Shown one piece after another: positions 1-9,900 of a DNA stretch of 64,000 nucleotides. Position 1 is the stretch's first letter. Every line of letters begins with the position of its first letter. Position numbers and translations under genes: made by a program. The notes under the pieces were generated by a model. The model was not told the DNA's origin and did not search any database. It saw nothing but the letters and a program-made list of their open reading frames with translations. Origin of the DNA: Clostridium cibarium (GTDB lineage Bacteria > Bacillota > Clostridia > Clostridiales > Clostridiaceae); contig NZ_JACSRA010000023.1 of the NCBI RefSeq assembly GCF_014836335.1, positions 1 to 64,000 on the forward strand, read 5' to 3'.

Positions 1-3
1 AAA

Positions 4-32
4 TATAACTGGAAATGAAATTTCCAGTTATA
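4..32 (-). terminator. Stem-loop terminator after the lipoprotein gene
   Basis: A perfect 13-bp inverted repeat with a 3-nt loop (TATAACTGGAAAT / ATTTCCAGTTATA). On the minus strand it is followed by TTT at the window edge, and it lies about 60 bp past the stop of the lipoprotein gene. The T-run is cut by the window edge, so direction is inferred. Confidence 0.6.
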
Positions 33-90
33 AAACATATCCAATATTCAATTTACACAAGTTATTCTACATCCTCTATAAGGTGAATTT

Positions 91-759
91 TTAGGATGCC
101 TGATTAATAACTTCTTTAAAGTTATCTGGAACTTTTTCTTTAATTCTTTCATAGGAATCTTTTTCAGTAATAGCTGCTTCTAGTTTGCTTATACTATCAT
201 CTGTTAAAGTCCATACTTTATTAGAATCTTGATTTAATTCAAGTTCTACAGTTTTACTATCATCTAATTTTATATCGTTAAGATCATCTATTACAACTTT
301 ACCAAGGTAATTCATACTCTCTTCAACATTCATTGTTTTCTTTTTCTTTTCTTCTTTCAATTTTCCCAATCCATCTTTTTCTACATCATCTAAATTAATA
401 CCTTCTATTTCTAAAGATACTTTAGCTTTAGCTTTATCTACTTCTGATGAAGTCACATTATACTTTACTTTAGACAAGGCTGAATGTAATGCTTTTACAA
501 AATCACCTTCCATATCTTCTCCATCTAAATTAAAAGTCACTACTAAATTATAGTCGCGTTTATTTGCTAAATCTTCTGCAGTATCTTTATCTACTTTTGT
601 TTTCTCATAATTAACATCTTTTGACTTCAAATAAGTTCCAATATATGTTTTTACAACCTCTTCCGGTGCTTTTTTATCTTGTCCACCACATGCTATTAAT
701 GGCGCTGACAAAGTTACTATACATATTGTTGCTATTATTTTTTTCACTTTGTTCTTCAT
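91..759 (-). CDS. Putative lipoprotein, function unknown
   Basis: A 222-residue exported lipoprotein of unknown role. The N-terminus has a Lys-rich start, a hydrophobic stretch and a lipobox (LIAC, Cys at about residue 24), so it should be lipidated and held on the outer face of the membrane. The rest is charged and Lys/Glu/Asp-rich with alternating beta and helix character and no motif I recognise; it resembles the many small Clostridium lipoproteins of the DUF4878/DUF5105 kind, but that is a guess. The frame stays open to a TTG at 780, but the GGGGGAG ribosome binding site sits just upstream of the ATG at 759, so I use that start. It is a single gene with its own terminator. Confidence 0.75.
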   Translation of the reverse strand: MKNKVKKIIATICIVTLSAPLIACGGQDKKAPEEVVKTYIGTYLKSKDVNYEKTKVDKDTAEDLANKRDYNLVVTFNLDGEDMEGDFVKALHSALSKVKYNVTSSEVDKAKAKVSLEIEGINLDDVEKDGLGKLKEEKKKKTMNVEESMNYLGKVVIDDLNDIKLDDSKTVELELNQDSNKVWTLTDDSISKLEAAITEKDSYERIKEKVPDNFKEVINQAS

Positions 760-956
760 TTTTCTCCCCCGATCCAACAATTTTATCCAAGAACAAGTTT
801 ATAATTTACCATAAAGAAAATCAATAAATATATCGTAAAATGCTATTATATGGTCTTATAAAACGTTTTAATTTAAATACTACATAATTTAAGTGTTCGA
901 AGCAAAAAAAATTATAAAACAAGTATATTTCTTGAGCTTTAGTAATATGTTGTTAA

Positions 957-1063
957 AGGTATAAATGTCAATAATGTATTTACCTATGAAGCTACTACTT
1001 TTCCTCTTTAAAAAATATATTTCTTCCTATAATTTCATAAATTCAAAATAGACATTTATACCT
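957..1063. repeat. Inverted repeat in the 781-1085 intergenic gap
   Basis: The 300-bp gap between the lipoprotein and ridA holds no convincing ORF. It contains a perfect 13-bp inverted repeat, AGGTATAAATGTC at 957-969 and GACATTTATACCT at 1051-1063, separated by 81 AT-rich bases. It may be a folded 3' region of ridA, a small mobile-repeat relic or chance; I cannot tell which. Confidence 0.45.
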
Positions 1064-1085
1064 ATCATTCAAAATTTATTTTAAG

Positions 1086-1463
1086 TTAAATATGAGCTAT
1101 TGCTTCTATCTCAAGTAAAGCATCTTTAGGTAACTTAGCAACCTGAACAAGACTTCTAGCTGGAGTATTTTCTTTAAAATATTCTCCATAAATCTCATTG
1201 ATTACTGGAAAATCATCCATATCCTTAATGAAAACTACAACCTTCACAACCTTATCCAAAGAACTGCCAGCGGCTTCAAGTATAGACTTCACATTTTCTA
1301 AGCTCTGCTTTGTTGCTTCTTTTATTTCAGTAACCATTACTCCAGACTCAGGCACTAATGGTATTTGTCCTGATGTAAAGATTAATTCTCCTACTTTAAC
1401 TCCTTGAGAATATGGCCCAATAGCTTTAGGTGCTTTTTCAGTAAAAACTACTTCCTTTTTCAT
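1086..1463 (-). CDS. ridA: RidA family reactive intermediate deaminase
   Basis: A 125-residue protein of the RidA/YjgF/UK114 family. These cytosolic trimers hydrolyse reactive enamine/imine intermediates made by PLP enzymes such as threonine dehydratase, protecting other PLP enzymes. Visible family marks are the N-terminal AIGPYSQ motif (residues 14-20), the FTSGQIPL strand, and the C-terminal PARSLVQVAKLP with Arg103, the residue that binds the substrate carboxylate. The length is exactly typical. A GGAAGGGA ribosome binding site precedes the ATG. The next gene in the same direction is the lysozyme, 71 bp upstream, but no functional link is apparent. Confidence 0.95.
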   Translation of the reverse strand: MKKEVVFTEKAPKAIGPYSQGVKVGELIFTSGQIPLVPESGVMVTEIKEATKQSLENVKSILEAAGSSLDKVVKVVVFIKDMDDFPVINEIYGEYFKENTPARSLVQVAKLPKDALLEIEAIAHI

Positions 1464-1534
1464 AATATCCCTTCCTTCAACATATATACTAAACTTTACA
1501 TAAGTATATATTTCTTTTAAGGATATTTCAACAT

Positions 1535-2656
1535 CTACTTTAATAAACTACTCCAAGTATTTTTTCCAACTATTCCATCTACTAAAAGGCCTTTTTTACT
1601 TTGAAAAGACTTAACCGCATTTAAAGTATTATCTCCAAATACTCCATCTGCAGCCAAGTTATATCCTTTACGATTTAAAAGAATCTGAAGACATTTTGTT
1701 ATTTCCCCATTAGCTCCATATCTTATTACTGGAACATGACTTAAAGTCTCCTCCCCAACTATTCCATCTACCGCGATATTCCCAAAACCTTGTGAATTTA
1801 TTTCACTTTGTAGCTTTCTTACTACATCATCTACTGTACTATTTCCACTATTAAGTTTTGCAAAAGTTAATGGTCCTGCTAATCCATCAGCAACTAATCC
1901 ATTATCTGTTTGAAATTGTAGCAAAGAATTTAATGTTCCTTCACCAAAAATACCATCAGCTCCATATCCTCCACAATCATACCCTCTTGCAATTAATTTT
2001 TCCTGAAGTTCTTTACATCTGGACCCTACAAATCTCCTCCCTCTTTCTACCATTGTTTCAGCTGCAGGTGATGGATCATTATTTCTACTGGAAACGAGTA
2101 TACCATCATAAAAATTATTTAGATCACAATCTCCATTTACCCCATCTACTCTCCCACTACTTGTATATTGATGTCCAACATAACTTGATCCCCAAACATT
2201 ATTACTAGTTGGTGTTGTTACTCCATAATGAGCAACCCATAATGGATAGTTTGCAAGCCTGCTATCTAAATTGTTATTAATAAAATAAGGCGATGAATAA
2301 ATTGCAATAGGCAAATCTGTTAATGAGTTAAATTTACTAATAAATCTTAAAGCATAATCCATTACATCAAATCCTGCCGTCTCCAAATCAAGACATGGTT
2401 TTAAATAATTATTTTTATTCTTTATTACATTATAGAAATTCTCTGCTTGAGTTTCTGGTGAGCTACTTCCTACTAGGAAATGATAAAATCCTACTTGTAA
2501 CCCAGCACTGGTAGCACCATTATAATTTATTTCTCTAAAAGGATCTTGATAAGTAGTTCCTTCTGTTGCCTTAATATATACTAACTCTATTCCACTATTT
2601 TTAACCTTATCAAAATCAATATTTCCATTATGATTTGATACATCTATTCCTCTCAT
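1535..2656 (-). CDS. GH25 lysozyme with C-terminal peptidoglycan-binding repeats
   Basis: A 373-residue N,O-diacetylmuramidase. Residues 1-195 form a GH25 barrel with the N-terminal GIDVSNHNG strand and the catalytic DLE (Asp90, Glu92). The tail holds PG_binding_1-type repeats: one near 205-268 (DGIFGEGTLNSLLQFQ), a degenerate half near 275-305 and a full one at 310-373 (DGVFGDNTLNAVKSFQ). There is no signal peptide. The architecture matches the autolytic lysozyme described from C. acetobutylicum and phage endolysins, which also lack one. No holin or phage genes flank it, so a role in lysis of the mother cell, autolysis or spore processes is more likely than a prophage; this is inferred. It is divergent from two Csp-like proteases. 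Confidence 0.9.
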   Translation of the reverse strand: MRGIDVSNHNGNIDFDKVKNSGIELVYIKATEGTTYQDPFREINYNGATSAGLQVGFYHFLVGSSSPETQAENFYNVIKNKNNYLKPCLDLETAGFDVMDYALRFISKFNSLTDLPIAIYSSPYFINNNLDSRLANYPLWVAHYGVTTPTSNNVWGSSYVGHQYTSSGRVDGVNGDCDLNNFYDGILVSSRNNDPSPAAETMVERGRRFVGSRCKELQEKLIARGYDCGGYGADGIFGEGTLNSLLQFQTDNGLVADGLAGPLTFAKLNSGNSTVDDVVRKLQSEINSQGFGNIAVDGIVGEETLSHVPVIRYGANGEITKCLQILLNRKGYNLAADGVFGDNTLNAVKSFQSKKGLLVDGIVGKNTWSSLLK

Positions 2657-2847
2657 TTTTATCCTCCATATAATTCACGTTAGTTCTTTCCATTTTATAT
2701 ATAAATATGTTCTCATATTAATAAATGTGTTATATGCACAAATAAACTATATAATTTACACTCTACTCCGCATTTCCCAAAATTTTATCATTAATACTGT
2801 AAATTAAAAATAAAATATTATTAAAGCTTATTAAATTGGAGTTAACA

Positions 2848-4653
2848 ATGCAAAATTCACGTGCTTGCAATCTTTACCATGAATCTAATACAGCAAATCA
2901 TTTAGTTGAATATAGAGGCAATTTTAAAGAACAAATAGATAAGGTTTCTTATGCCTGCGGAGATATAATTACTGAAAGTATTGGGGTTATATCTTTAGAG
3001 GATAAATATTTGGAACAAATCTTAATTGATGTTCCTGCTATTATTTTTATAGGCTATAACCCTATATTTGTTTTAGAAGAAACCTCCCCTTCTAACGTGG
3101 ATAATATAAATACTATTAAGATCAGTCCATATTTAAACTTGACTGGCAGAGGTGTTTTAGTTGGTATTATTGATACTGGCATAGATTATCTTAACCAAGA
3201 ATTCATAAGAGAGGATGGAACATCTAGAATACTTAGTATATGGGATCAGTCAATAACTACTACCACCAATCCTTCAGTTCATATGGGTGAAATTTATACA
3301 AATGAACAAATTAATCAAGCTATAGCTGCTTCAAAAAACAATCAAGATCCCTATCAAATAGTCCCATCTAGAGATGAAATTGGTCATGGAACAAAAGTTG
3401 CTGGGATTATTGGAGCTAGAGGTTACGCTGGTGAACTTCAAGGTGTTGCACATGATTGCGATTTTGTAATAGTTAAACTCTCTCAGTCTTCCTATTTTAA
3501 AAAGCTTTTATCCGATAATGGCATAGTAAATGTTCCTGTTTATAATGCTTCAGAACTTATTGCAGCTTTAGAGCATGTAAAAAATATTAGTCTTAACTTA
3601 AATAGACCTATGGTCATTAGTCTAAATCTTGGAACTACGGATCTTAGTCATGATACTTTAAGTTTAACTGCTAGATATATAGCAAGTTTAGGAAATATAA
3701 GAGGAATATGTACTGTAATTGGAGTTGGTAATGAAGGTGACTCTCAAGGACATGCATCTGGAACCATTGTGTCAGTTGGAGATTCAAAAACTGTTGAACT
3801 TAGGATTCCTAGAGAGATGAAACAACTTGGCTTTAGAATAGTAGTTCAAAAACCAAGTCGTGTTTCTTTAAGAGTAATTTCTCCAACTGGAGAATCTTCA
3901 ACCTTGTATGAATCTAAAATTGGCAAGCGCGACAGTCATTTATTTGTATATACAAATACTATTATGGAAATTAGATACTTAACTCCGGAACATTTTACAG
4001 GACATGAGATGATTCAAGTAGATTTTAAAAATATAAAGCCTGGTATTTGGAAATTTCAAATTACAGGTGAATATATAGTCAATGGCCGATTCGATATATG
4101 GCTTCCACCTAAAATCACTTTACCTGAAGGAACAGTATTTCTTGAACCTGACCCATATAGTACTTTATCAGTTCCAAGTACCGCTCTTAATATTGTGACA
4201 GTAGCATACTTTGGTGAAAATGGTGCTAGAATGCCATCCTCTGGAAGAGGTTATAATACAGATGGTATCATAAATCCTGATGTAGCCACATTAGGTACTA
4301 ATATCTTAACTACCCAGGTTGGTGGTGGAAACACCACCCTTTCTGGTAGTTCTGCTGCAGCTTCTATAGTAGCAGGGGCCTCTGCCCTTTTATTGGAATG
4401 GGGAATTGTTAAAAATAATGACAGAACTATGCATTCAAGGAAGATAAGAAGCTACCTATACTACGGTGCCTATAGAAATGCTATTTATAAATTTCCTAAT
4501 AGAGAAACAGGTTATGGCGATTTTGACTTGTTAGATACCTTTAACATCATTAGTAGATCCTATGGTGAAGTAAATAGAGATTATATAAAAGAAAACCAAT
4601 CAAATTTTCATGAATATAATATAAATAATTTATTTATAAGAATTCCAAAATGA
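2848..4653 (+). CDS. Subtilisin-family (S8) serine protease, Csp-like, first of a tandem pair
   Basis: A 601-residue subtilase with an intact triad: Asp109 (GIIDTGID), His180 (GHGTKVAG) and Ser502 (SGSSAAAS), plus the oxyanion Asn295 (GVGNEG). An N-terminal prodomain-like region covers about residues 1-95, and a beta-rich insertion (about 310-420) sits between the oxyanion Asn and the Ser, as in Csp proteases. The Csp family cleaves the propeptide of the cortex hydrolase SleC during spore germination in C. perfringens and C. difficile; there is no sleC in view, so the substrate is inferred. There is no signal peptide. The frame is open from a TTG at 2836, but that TTG is part of the TTGGAG ribosome binding site, so the ATG at 2848 is used. 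The second copy starts 13 bp downstream. Confidence 0.88.
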   Translation: MQNSRACNLYHESNTANHLVEYRGNFKEQIDKVSYACGDIITESIGVISLEDKYLEQILIDVPAIIFIGYNPIFVLEETSPSNVDNINTIKISPYLNLTGRGVLVGIIDTGIDYLNQEFIREDGTSRILSIWDQSITTTTNPSVHMGEIYTNEQINQAIAASKNNQDPYQIVPSRDEIGHGTKVAGIIGARGYAGELQGVAHDCDFVIVKLSQSSYFKKLLSDNGIVNVPVYNASELIAALEHVKNISLNLNRPMVISLNLGTTDLSHDTLSLTARYIASLGNIRGICTVIGVGNEGDSQGHASGTIVSVGDSKTVELRIPREMKQLGFRIVVQKPSRVSLRVISPTGESSTLYESKIGKRDSHLFVYTNTIMEIRYLTPEHFTGHEMIQVDFKNIKPGIWKFQITGEYIVNGRFDIWLPPKITLPEGTVFLEPDPYSTLSVPSTALNIVTVAYFGENGARMPSSGRGYNTDGIINPDVATLGTNILTTQVGGGNTTLSGSSAAASIVAGASALLLEWGIVKNNDRTMHSRKIRSYLYYGAYRNAIYKFPNRETGYGDFDLLDTFNIISRSYGEVNRDYIKENQSNFHEYNINNLFIRIPK

Positions 4654-4666
4654 AAGGAAAGTTAAA

Positions 4667-6385
4667 ATGAAGCAAGTAAATGGTACACCTTCAAATATCT
4701 TTTATGATGTTAATTATGATCACTACGTAGTACAATATCAAGGAAACATTCAAGAAGATCTTTCTAGATTTCCTGATTACTATGCAACTATAATTAATAA
4801 TAGATATGCTATAGTTTCCGTAAAAAAGGACATTGAAATTAATATAACAAGTCCTTTTTTCCCTACTATTGTTTATGTAAAACCTGCAGAAATGTACACT
4901 TTGCAGCAAATATCTCCAATAGAGGCTACCCAAGTTAACTTTTTACAATTAAATCTTCCATTAAGCCTTACTGGAAGAGGTGTTAATGTTGCTATACTAG
5001 ATTCAGGTATAGATTACTTAAGTCCTGAATTTATGGATGCCAATGGACAAACCAGAATAGAATTAATTTGGGATATGACTATCCCATCAGAAAATTCATT
5101 TAATACTAATACTCCTCATTTTGGAACAGTTTTTAGCAAAGAGAAAATACAAGATGCAATAAATGCTTCAAGAGAAGGAAAATCTCCCTATGACATAGTA
5201 CCAACACAAGATACTCTTGGTCATGGAACTAGTATGGCAGGTATAATTGGAGCCTCTGGAAAAAACCCTAATTTAAAAGGTATTGCCCCTGAGTGCAATT
5301 TCGTAGTAATCAAACTAATTGAAGATTTTTCTTTTGAGGCTCAATTTGATATAGAAATTCCAGTTTTTAATGTAACAGTTATATTTGCAGCACTTGAATT
5401 TTTAAATAGATATGCCCTAAGTTTTTTTAAACCAATGGCCATATGTTTTCCTCTTGGTACTAACTTAGGTAGTCATGATGGTAATGATATTGTTTCTCAA
5501 TATATAGACTCAATTTCCTCTAATACTGGAATCGTTGTAATTACAGGAGCAGGCAATGAACGTGCTGAAAGTGAACATACTTCAGGAATTATACCTGAAA
5601 CTGGCGTAAATAAAGAAATTGAAATAGATGTTTCTCCTGAGCAGAAAGATCTTTGGGTTGAAATTTGGTCTGATGCTCCCAATATTTTGTCTGTTGATAT
5701 AGTATCTCCATCTGGAGAAAATACTGGCCCTATACGTGCTTTAATTAATGTTACTGAAACTTATACTTTTCTATTTGAAAAAACATCGATGAAAATAAAT
5801 TTCTACACTCCAGAAGAAAACAGTGGTAACGAATTAATTCGCATTAGAATCTATAAACTTCAGCCTGGCATATGGAGAATTAGAATAATAGGCGAATATA
5901 TTCTAGATGGAAACTTTAATGCTTGGATACCTCAAAGTGGAATAACAGTTGGAGGAACTAGACTTATGCCATCAGATATTTATGGGACTTTAACCAATCC
6001 AGGTAATACAGCTTTTATAATTACTGCTGCTGCTTACAATCAAAATAATAATAATATTCTAAACTATTCAGGGGTAGGTTTTACTGGCAATAACCGCATT
6101 GGAATTACTGTTGCGGCTGGTGGTGTTAATGCCGTTACAGTTGCTCCAAATAATTCTACCACTGTTGTTAATGGAACAAGCGTATCTGCTGCTGTAGTTT
6201 CTGGTGCTTGCGCATTATTACTCCAATGGGGAATTGTAGATGGAAATGATCCAACAATGTATTCTCAAACTATAAAGACATACCTTGCTCGAGGAACAAC
6301 AAAAAGAGCTGGTGATATTTATCCTAATCCTCAATGGGGATATGGAATGTTAAATATACTGGCAATGTTTCAAAATATGAGATAA
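4667..6385 (+). CDS. Subtilisin-family (S8) serine protease, Csp-like, second of a tandem pair
   Basis: A 572-residue paralogue of the preceding gene with the same layout: prodomain-like N-terminus, Asp112 (ILDSGID), His186 (GHGTSMAG), oxyanion Asn297 (GAGNERA) and Ser505 (NGTSVSAA), with a beta-rich insertion near 310-425. All catalytic residues are present, so unlike CspA and CspC of C. difficile neither copy here looks like a pseudoprotease. AAAGGAAAG precedes the ATG, and the 13-bp gap implies cotranscription. Csp proteases act in germination in characterised clostridia; applying that role here is inference from sequence type. The gene ends 13 bp from the convergent 146-codon unknown gene. 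Confidence 0.88.
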   Translation: MKQVNGTPSNIFYDVNYDHYVVQYQGNIQEDLSRFPDYYATIINNRYAIVSVKKDIEINITSPFFPTIVYVKPAEMYTLQQISPIEATQVNFLQLNLPLSLTGRGVNVAILDSGIDYLSPEFMDANGQTRIELIWDMTIPSENSFNTNTPHFGTVFSKEKIQDAINASREGKSPYDIVPTQDTLGHGTSMAGIIGASGKNPNLKGIAPECNFVVIKLIEDFSFEAQFDIEIPVFNVTVIFAALEFLNRYALSFFKPMAICFPLGTNLGSHDGNDIVSQYIDSISSNTGIVVITGAGNERAESEHTSGIIPETGVNKEIEIDVSPEQKDLWVEIWSDAPNILSVDIVSPSGENTGPIRALINVTETYTFLFEKTSMKINFYTPEENSGNELIRIRIYKLQPGIWRIRIIGEYILDGNFNAWIPQSGITVGGTRLMPSDIYGTLTNPGNTAFIITAAAYNQNNNNILNYSGVGFTGNNRIGITVAAGGVNAVTVAPNNSTTVVNGTSVSAAVVSGACALLLQWGIVDGNDPTMYSQTIKTYLARGTTKRAGDIYPNPQWGYGMLNILAMFQNMR

Positions 6386-6398
6386 CTTGAAATTCATT

Positions 6399-6839
6399 TT
6401 AGTAAAATGGAGCTCTACTTTCAATTTCATGACTAATTTTTGCTGCCACATATGCAAAAAAGGAAGATATTAAAGAGTCCTGCAAATCTCTGAGTTCCTG
6501 CTTTGTTGCTTTCCCTAAAGAGTAAGCATTAACCAATTGTTCAAAACTTACTTCCACAGAATTTATAGCTAAGACTAATAATGTTCCAGTAATTAAACCA
6601 GGATATTTCTTAAGTATACATGTAGCTTGTGGATCATTTTTATAATTAGTTCCATTTATGTCATCTAATAAAATTGCTCTTCTAGTATGTCTTACAATAA
6701 TACTTTGTATTATTGTATATAGAGCTATATGTCCTGATAAAATTTCTCTATTGCTCCATCCAAGTTCTATTAAAAACTGATTCCAATCTTTACTGCTTTT
6801 ATTATTTTCATTACCTTGTGTAAGTCTATCTTTTTTCAA
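6399..6839 (-). CDS. Hypothetical protein beside the Csp-like proteases
   Basis: A 146-residue protein I do not recognise. It is soluble and mostly helical by eye, with a hydrophobic central helix near residues 80-95 (GLITGTLLVLAINSVEV) and a conserved-looking SWSNREIL-like start region. It has no cysteines apart from one near residue 75 and no signal peptide. The start is a TTG at 6839 preceded by GGTGAT. It is convergent with the second subtilase, the two stop codons being 13 bp apart. A spore-related role is possible from context only. Confidence 0.6.
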   Translation of the reverse strand: MKKDRLTQGNENNKSSKDWNQFLIELGWSNREILSGHIALYTIIQSIIVRHTRRAILLDDINGTNYKNDPQATCILKKYPGLITGTLLVLAINSVEVSFEQLVNAYSLGKATKQELRDLQDSLISSFFAYVAAKISHEIESRAPFY

Positions 6840-6921
6840 TATCTATCACCACTCTTAGTTATTGCTAAACAAATCTACTATTCAATATATGACTACAAAT
6901 ATATAACTGCTTATAATTTTC

Positions 6922-6950
6922 AGAAAAATAAGGGAAGTAATTAACTTCCC
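6922..6950 (-). terminator. Rho-independent terminator after nifJ
   Basis: GGGAAGT-AATTA-ACTTCCC hairpin (6932-6950) followed on the minus strand by ATTTTT, immediately past the nifJ stop. Confidence 0.85.
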
Positions 6951-6958
6951 TCAAAATA

Positions 6959-9900
6959 CTATCTTTCTGCTAACCTTCTGTATGTATCCAATCTTTCCAT
7001 TGCATCATGCTCTGTCTTTTCAAACAACTTTTCAGATTGCTCTGGAAAAGCTTTAGCAAGTGATGAATACCTAACTTCTCCCATTAAGAATTCTTTGAAC
7101 TTACCATTAGGCTCCTTTGCATAATCAAGTGAAAATGGATTCTTTTCACCTCGAAGACTAGGATTATATCTATATAGTTGCCAATAACCACAGTGTACCG
7201 CTTTTCTCTCTTCTTCTACAGAATTAGCCATTCCAACATGAATTCCATGAGATATACATGGCGCATAAGCAATAATTAAAGATGGTCCATTATAGCTTTC
7301 AGCTTCTGCAATTGCTTTTAGTGTTTGATTTTTATCTGCTCCTATAGCAACTTGAGCAACATAAATATATCCGTAGGTCATAGCCATTGCACCTAGATCC
7401 TTTTTCTTTGTTCTCTTACCACTAGAAGCAAATTTAGCTATTGCTGCTGTAGGGGTAGATTTTGATGACTGACCTCCTGTATTGGAATAAATTTCAGTAT
7501 CCATTACTAATACATTTACATCTTCTCCAGAAGCTAATACATGATCAAGTCCACCATATCCAATATCGTAAGCCCATCCATCTCCACCAAATAGCCATTG
7601 ACTTCTCTTTACTAAGTAATCCTTATTTTTAAGTATCTTTTTAGCTATTTCAGAGTTTTCATTTTGTAATACTTCAATAACTCTATTTGCTCTAAGTCTT
7701 GTTCCTTCACCTGAATCTTTGTGATCTAACCAGTCTTTTAAAACATTCTTTGTTTCATCAGGTAAATCTGATTCTAAAGCTTTTTTAATGTCTTCAGCAA
7801 TTGTTTCCCTCATATATGTGCTTCCTAAATGCATTCCATAACCAAACTCTGCATTATCCTCAAATAAAGAATTAGCCCAGGCTGGACCATGACCATCCTT
7901 ATTTACTGTATACGCACTCATTTCTGCAGATCCTGCCCATATTGATGAACAACCTGTTGCATTGGCTATCATCATCCTATCTCCAAATAATTGAGTTATA
8001 ATTCTAGCATATGCAGGTTCTCCACAACCAGCACAAGCTCCGTGGAATTCAAGAAGAGGAGTTTCAAATTGACTGCCTTTAACAGTAAACTTGCTCATTG
8101 GATTTTCTTTCTTAGAAACACCTTCCATGTAATAATCCCATACTTCAATTTGCTCTGCCTGTGAATCTTGTGATTTCATAATTAATGCTTTTTCAGGAGC
8201 TGGACAAACTTCCGCACAATTTGCACATCCAGTACAATCTAAAATGCTTACGCCTATTGAAAAATTATATTTTTCATCAGTTTTTAATGCTTTAGCCTCA
8301 ACTAGCTTTGTTCCTTCTGGCGCATTGTTCTTCTCTTCTTCATTTAATAAGAAAGGTCTAATTACTGAATGCGGACATACATACGAACACTGATTACATT
8401 GAATACAGTTTTCAGGTATCCATTCAGGAACATTTACTGCAATACCTCTTTTAAAGAAGACTGAAGTCCCTTGTCTAAAAGATCCATCGTCCATTCCATG
8501 TTTTACAAAAGTAGAAACTGGCAAACTATTTCCTTCTTGTCTATGTATTGGCATAGCTACTTCTTTTACAAAGTCAGGTATATCTTCTTTGATATCAAGC
8601 TTATCATCCTTTGCATCTTTCCATGAAGCAGGTACATCAATTTTTATTATTGAATTAACACCTTTATCTATTGCTTCATGGTTCATAGATACTACCTTTT
8701 CTCCTTTTTTACTATATGAAGTAACTACTGCTTCTTTAAGATATTTAACAGCATCTTCCACAGGAATTATATTTGTAAGTTTAAAAAAGGCTGATTGCAT
8801 TATCATATTAATTCTTCCGCCAAGACCTATATCTTGCGCTATCTTTATTGCATTTATTGTATAAAACTCAATATTATTTTCTGCAATAAACACCTTTACT
8901 CTTGCTGGAAGTCTTTCTTCAAGCTCCTCTGGACTCCAAATTGTATTTAGTAAGAACTTAGAATTTTCTTTTAGTCCTTCCATTACATTATATTTATAAA
9001 CATATGCTTGATTATGACAAGCAACAAAATCAGCTTTATCTATTAAATAAGGTGATTTAATTGGCTTTTTACCAAACCTTAAATGAGATATTGTTATACC
9101 ACCAGATTTTTTTGAGTCATAGAAAAAGTAACCTTGAGCATACATCTCTGTATGATCTCCTATAATTTTTATGGCACTTTTATTTGCACCGATGGTTCCA
9201 TCAGATCCAAGACCCCAAAATTTACATTGAGTTGTACCTTCTGGTGTTGCATCAATACCTTTTATAAGTTCTAATGAAGTATTTGTCACATCATCTAGTA
9301 TTCCAATTGTAAAACTATTTTTGGGCTCATTCTTAGTCAAGTTTTCATAAACTGCCGCTATATTTTCTGGATTTGGATCCTTTGAACCAAGTCCAAATCT
9401 TCCTCCTACTATTATAGGTCTTTCTTTTTCACTAAAGAATGTTCTAACTACATCTAGGTATAAAGGTTCTCCAGGCGCACCAGGTTCTTTAGTTCTATCT
9501 AAAACTGCTATCTTTTTAACCGATTTAGGTATAACTTTTAGTAACCTTTCAGTAGAAAATGGTCTAAATAGCCTTACCCTAACGAGTCCTACTTTTTCTC
9601 CTTTATTATTTAAATAATCAACAGTTTCTTCACATACATCTGTGACAGATCCCATTGCAATAATAATCCTATCAGCATCAGGTGCCCCATAATAATCAAA
9701 ACAATGATATTCCCTACCTGTAAGACTTGTGATTTTACTCATATACTCTTCAACTACTGTTGGAATATCATCATAAAATCTATTAGCTGCTTCCCTAAGT
9801 TGAAAATAAACATCTGAATTTTGAGCCATACCTCTAGTTACTGGACTATTAGGTGTCATAGAATTATTTCTAAAATCCTCAAGGGATTTTTGATCAACCA

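Noticed and set aside
1535..6839. A prophage lysis region (endolysin plus proteases)
   Set aside because: No holin, tail, portal, integrase or att-like repeats are near; the proteases are Csp-like and not phage type.
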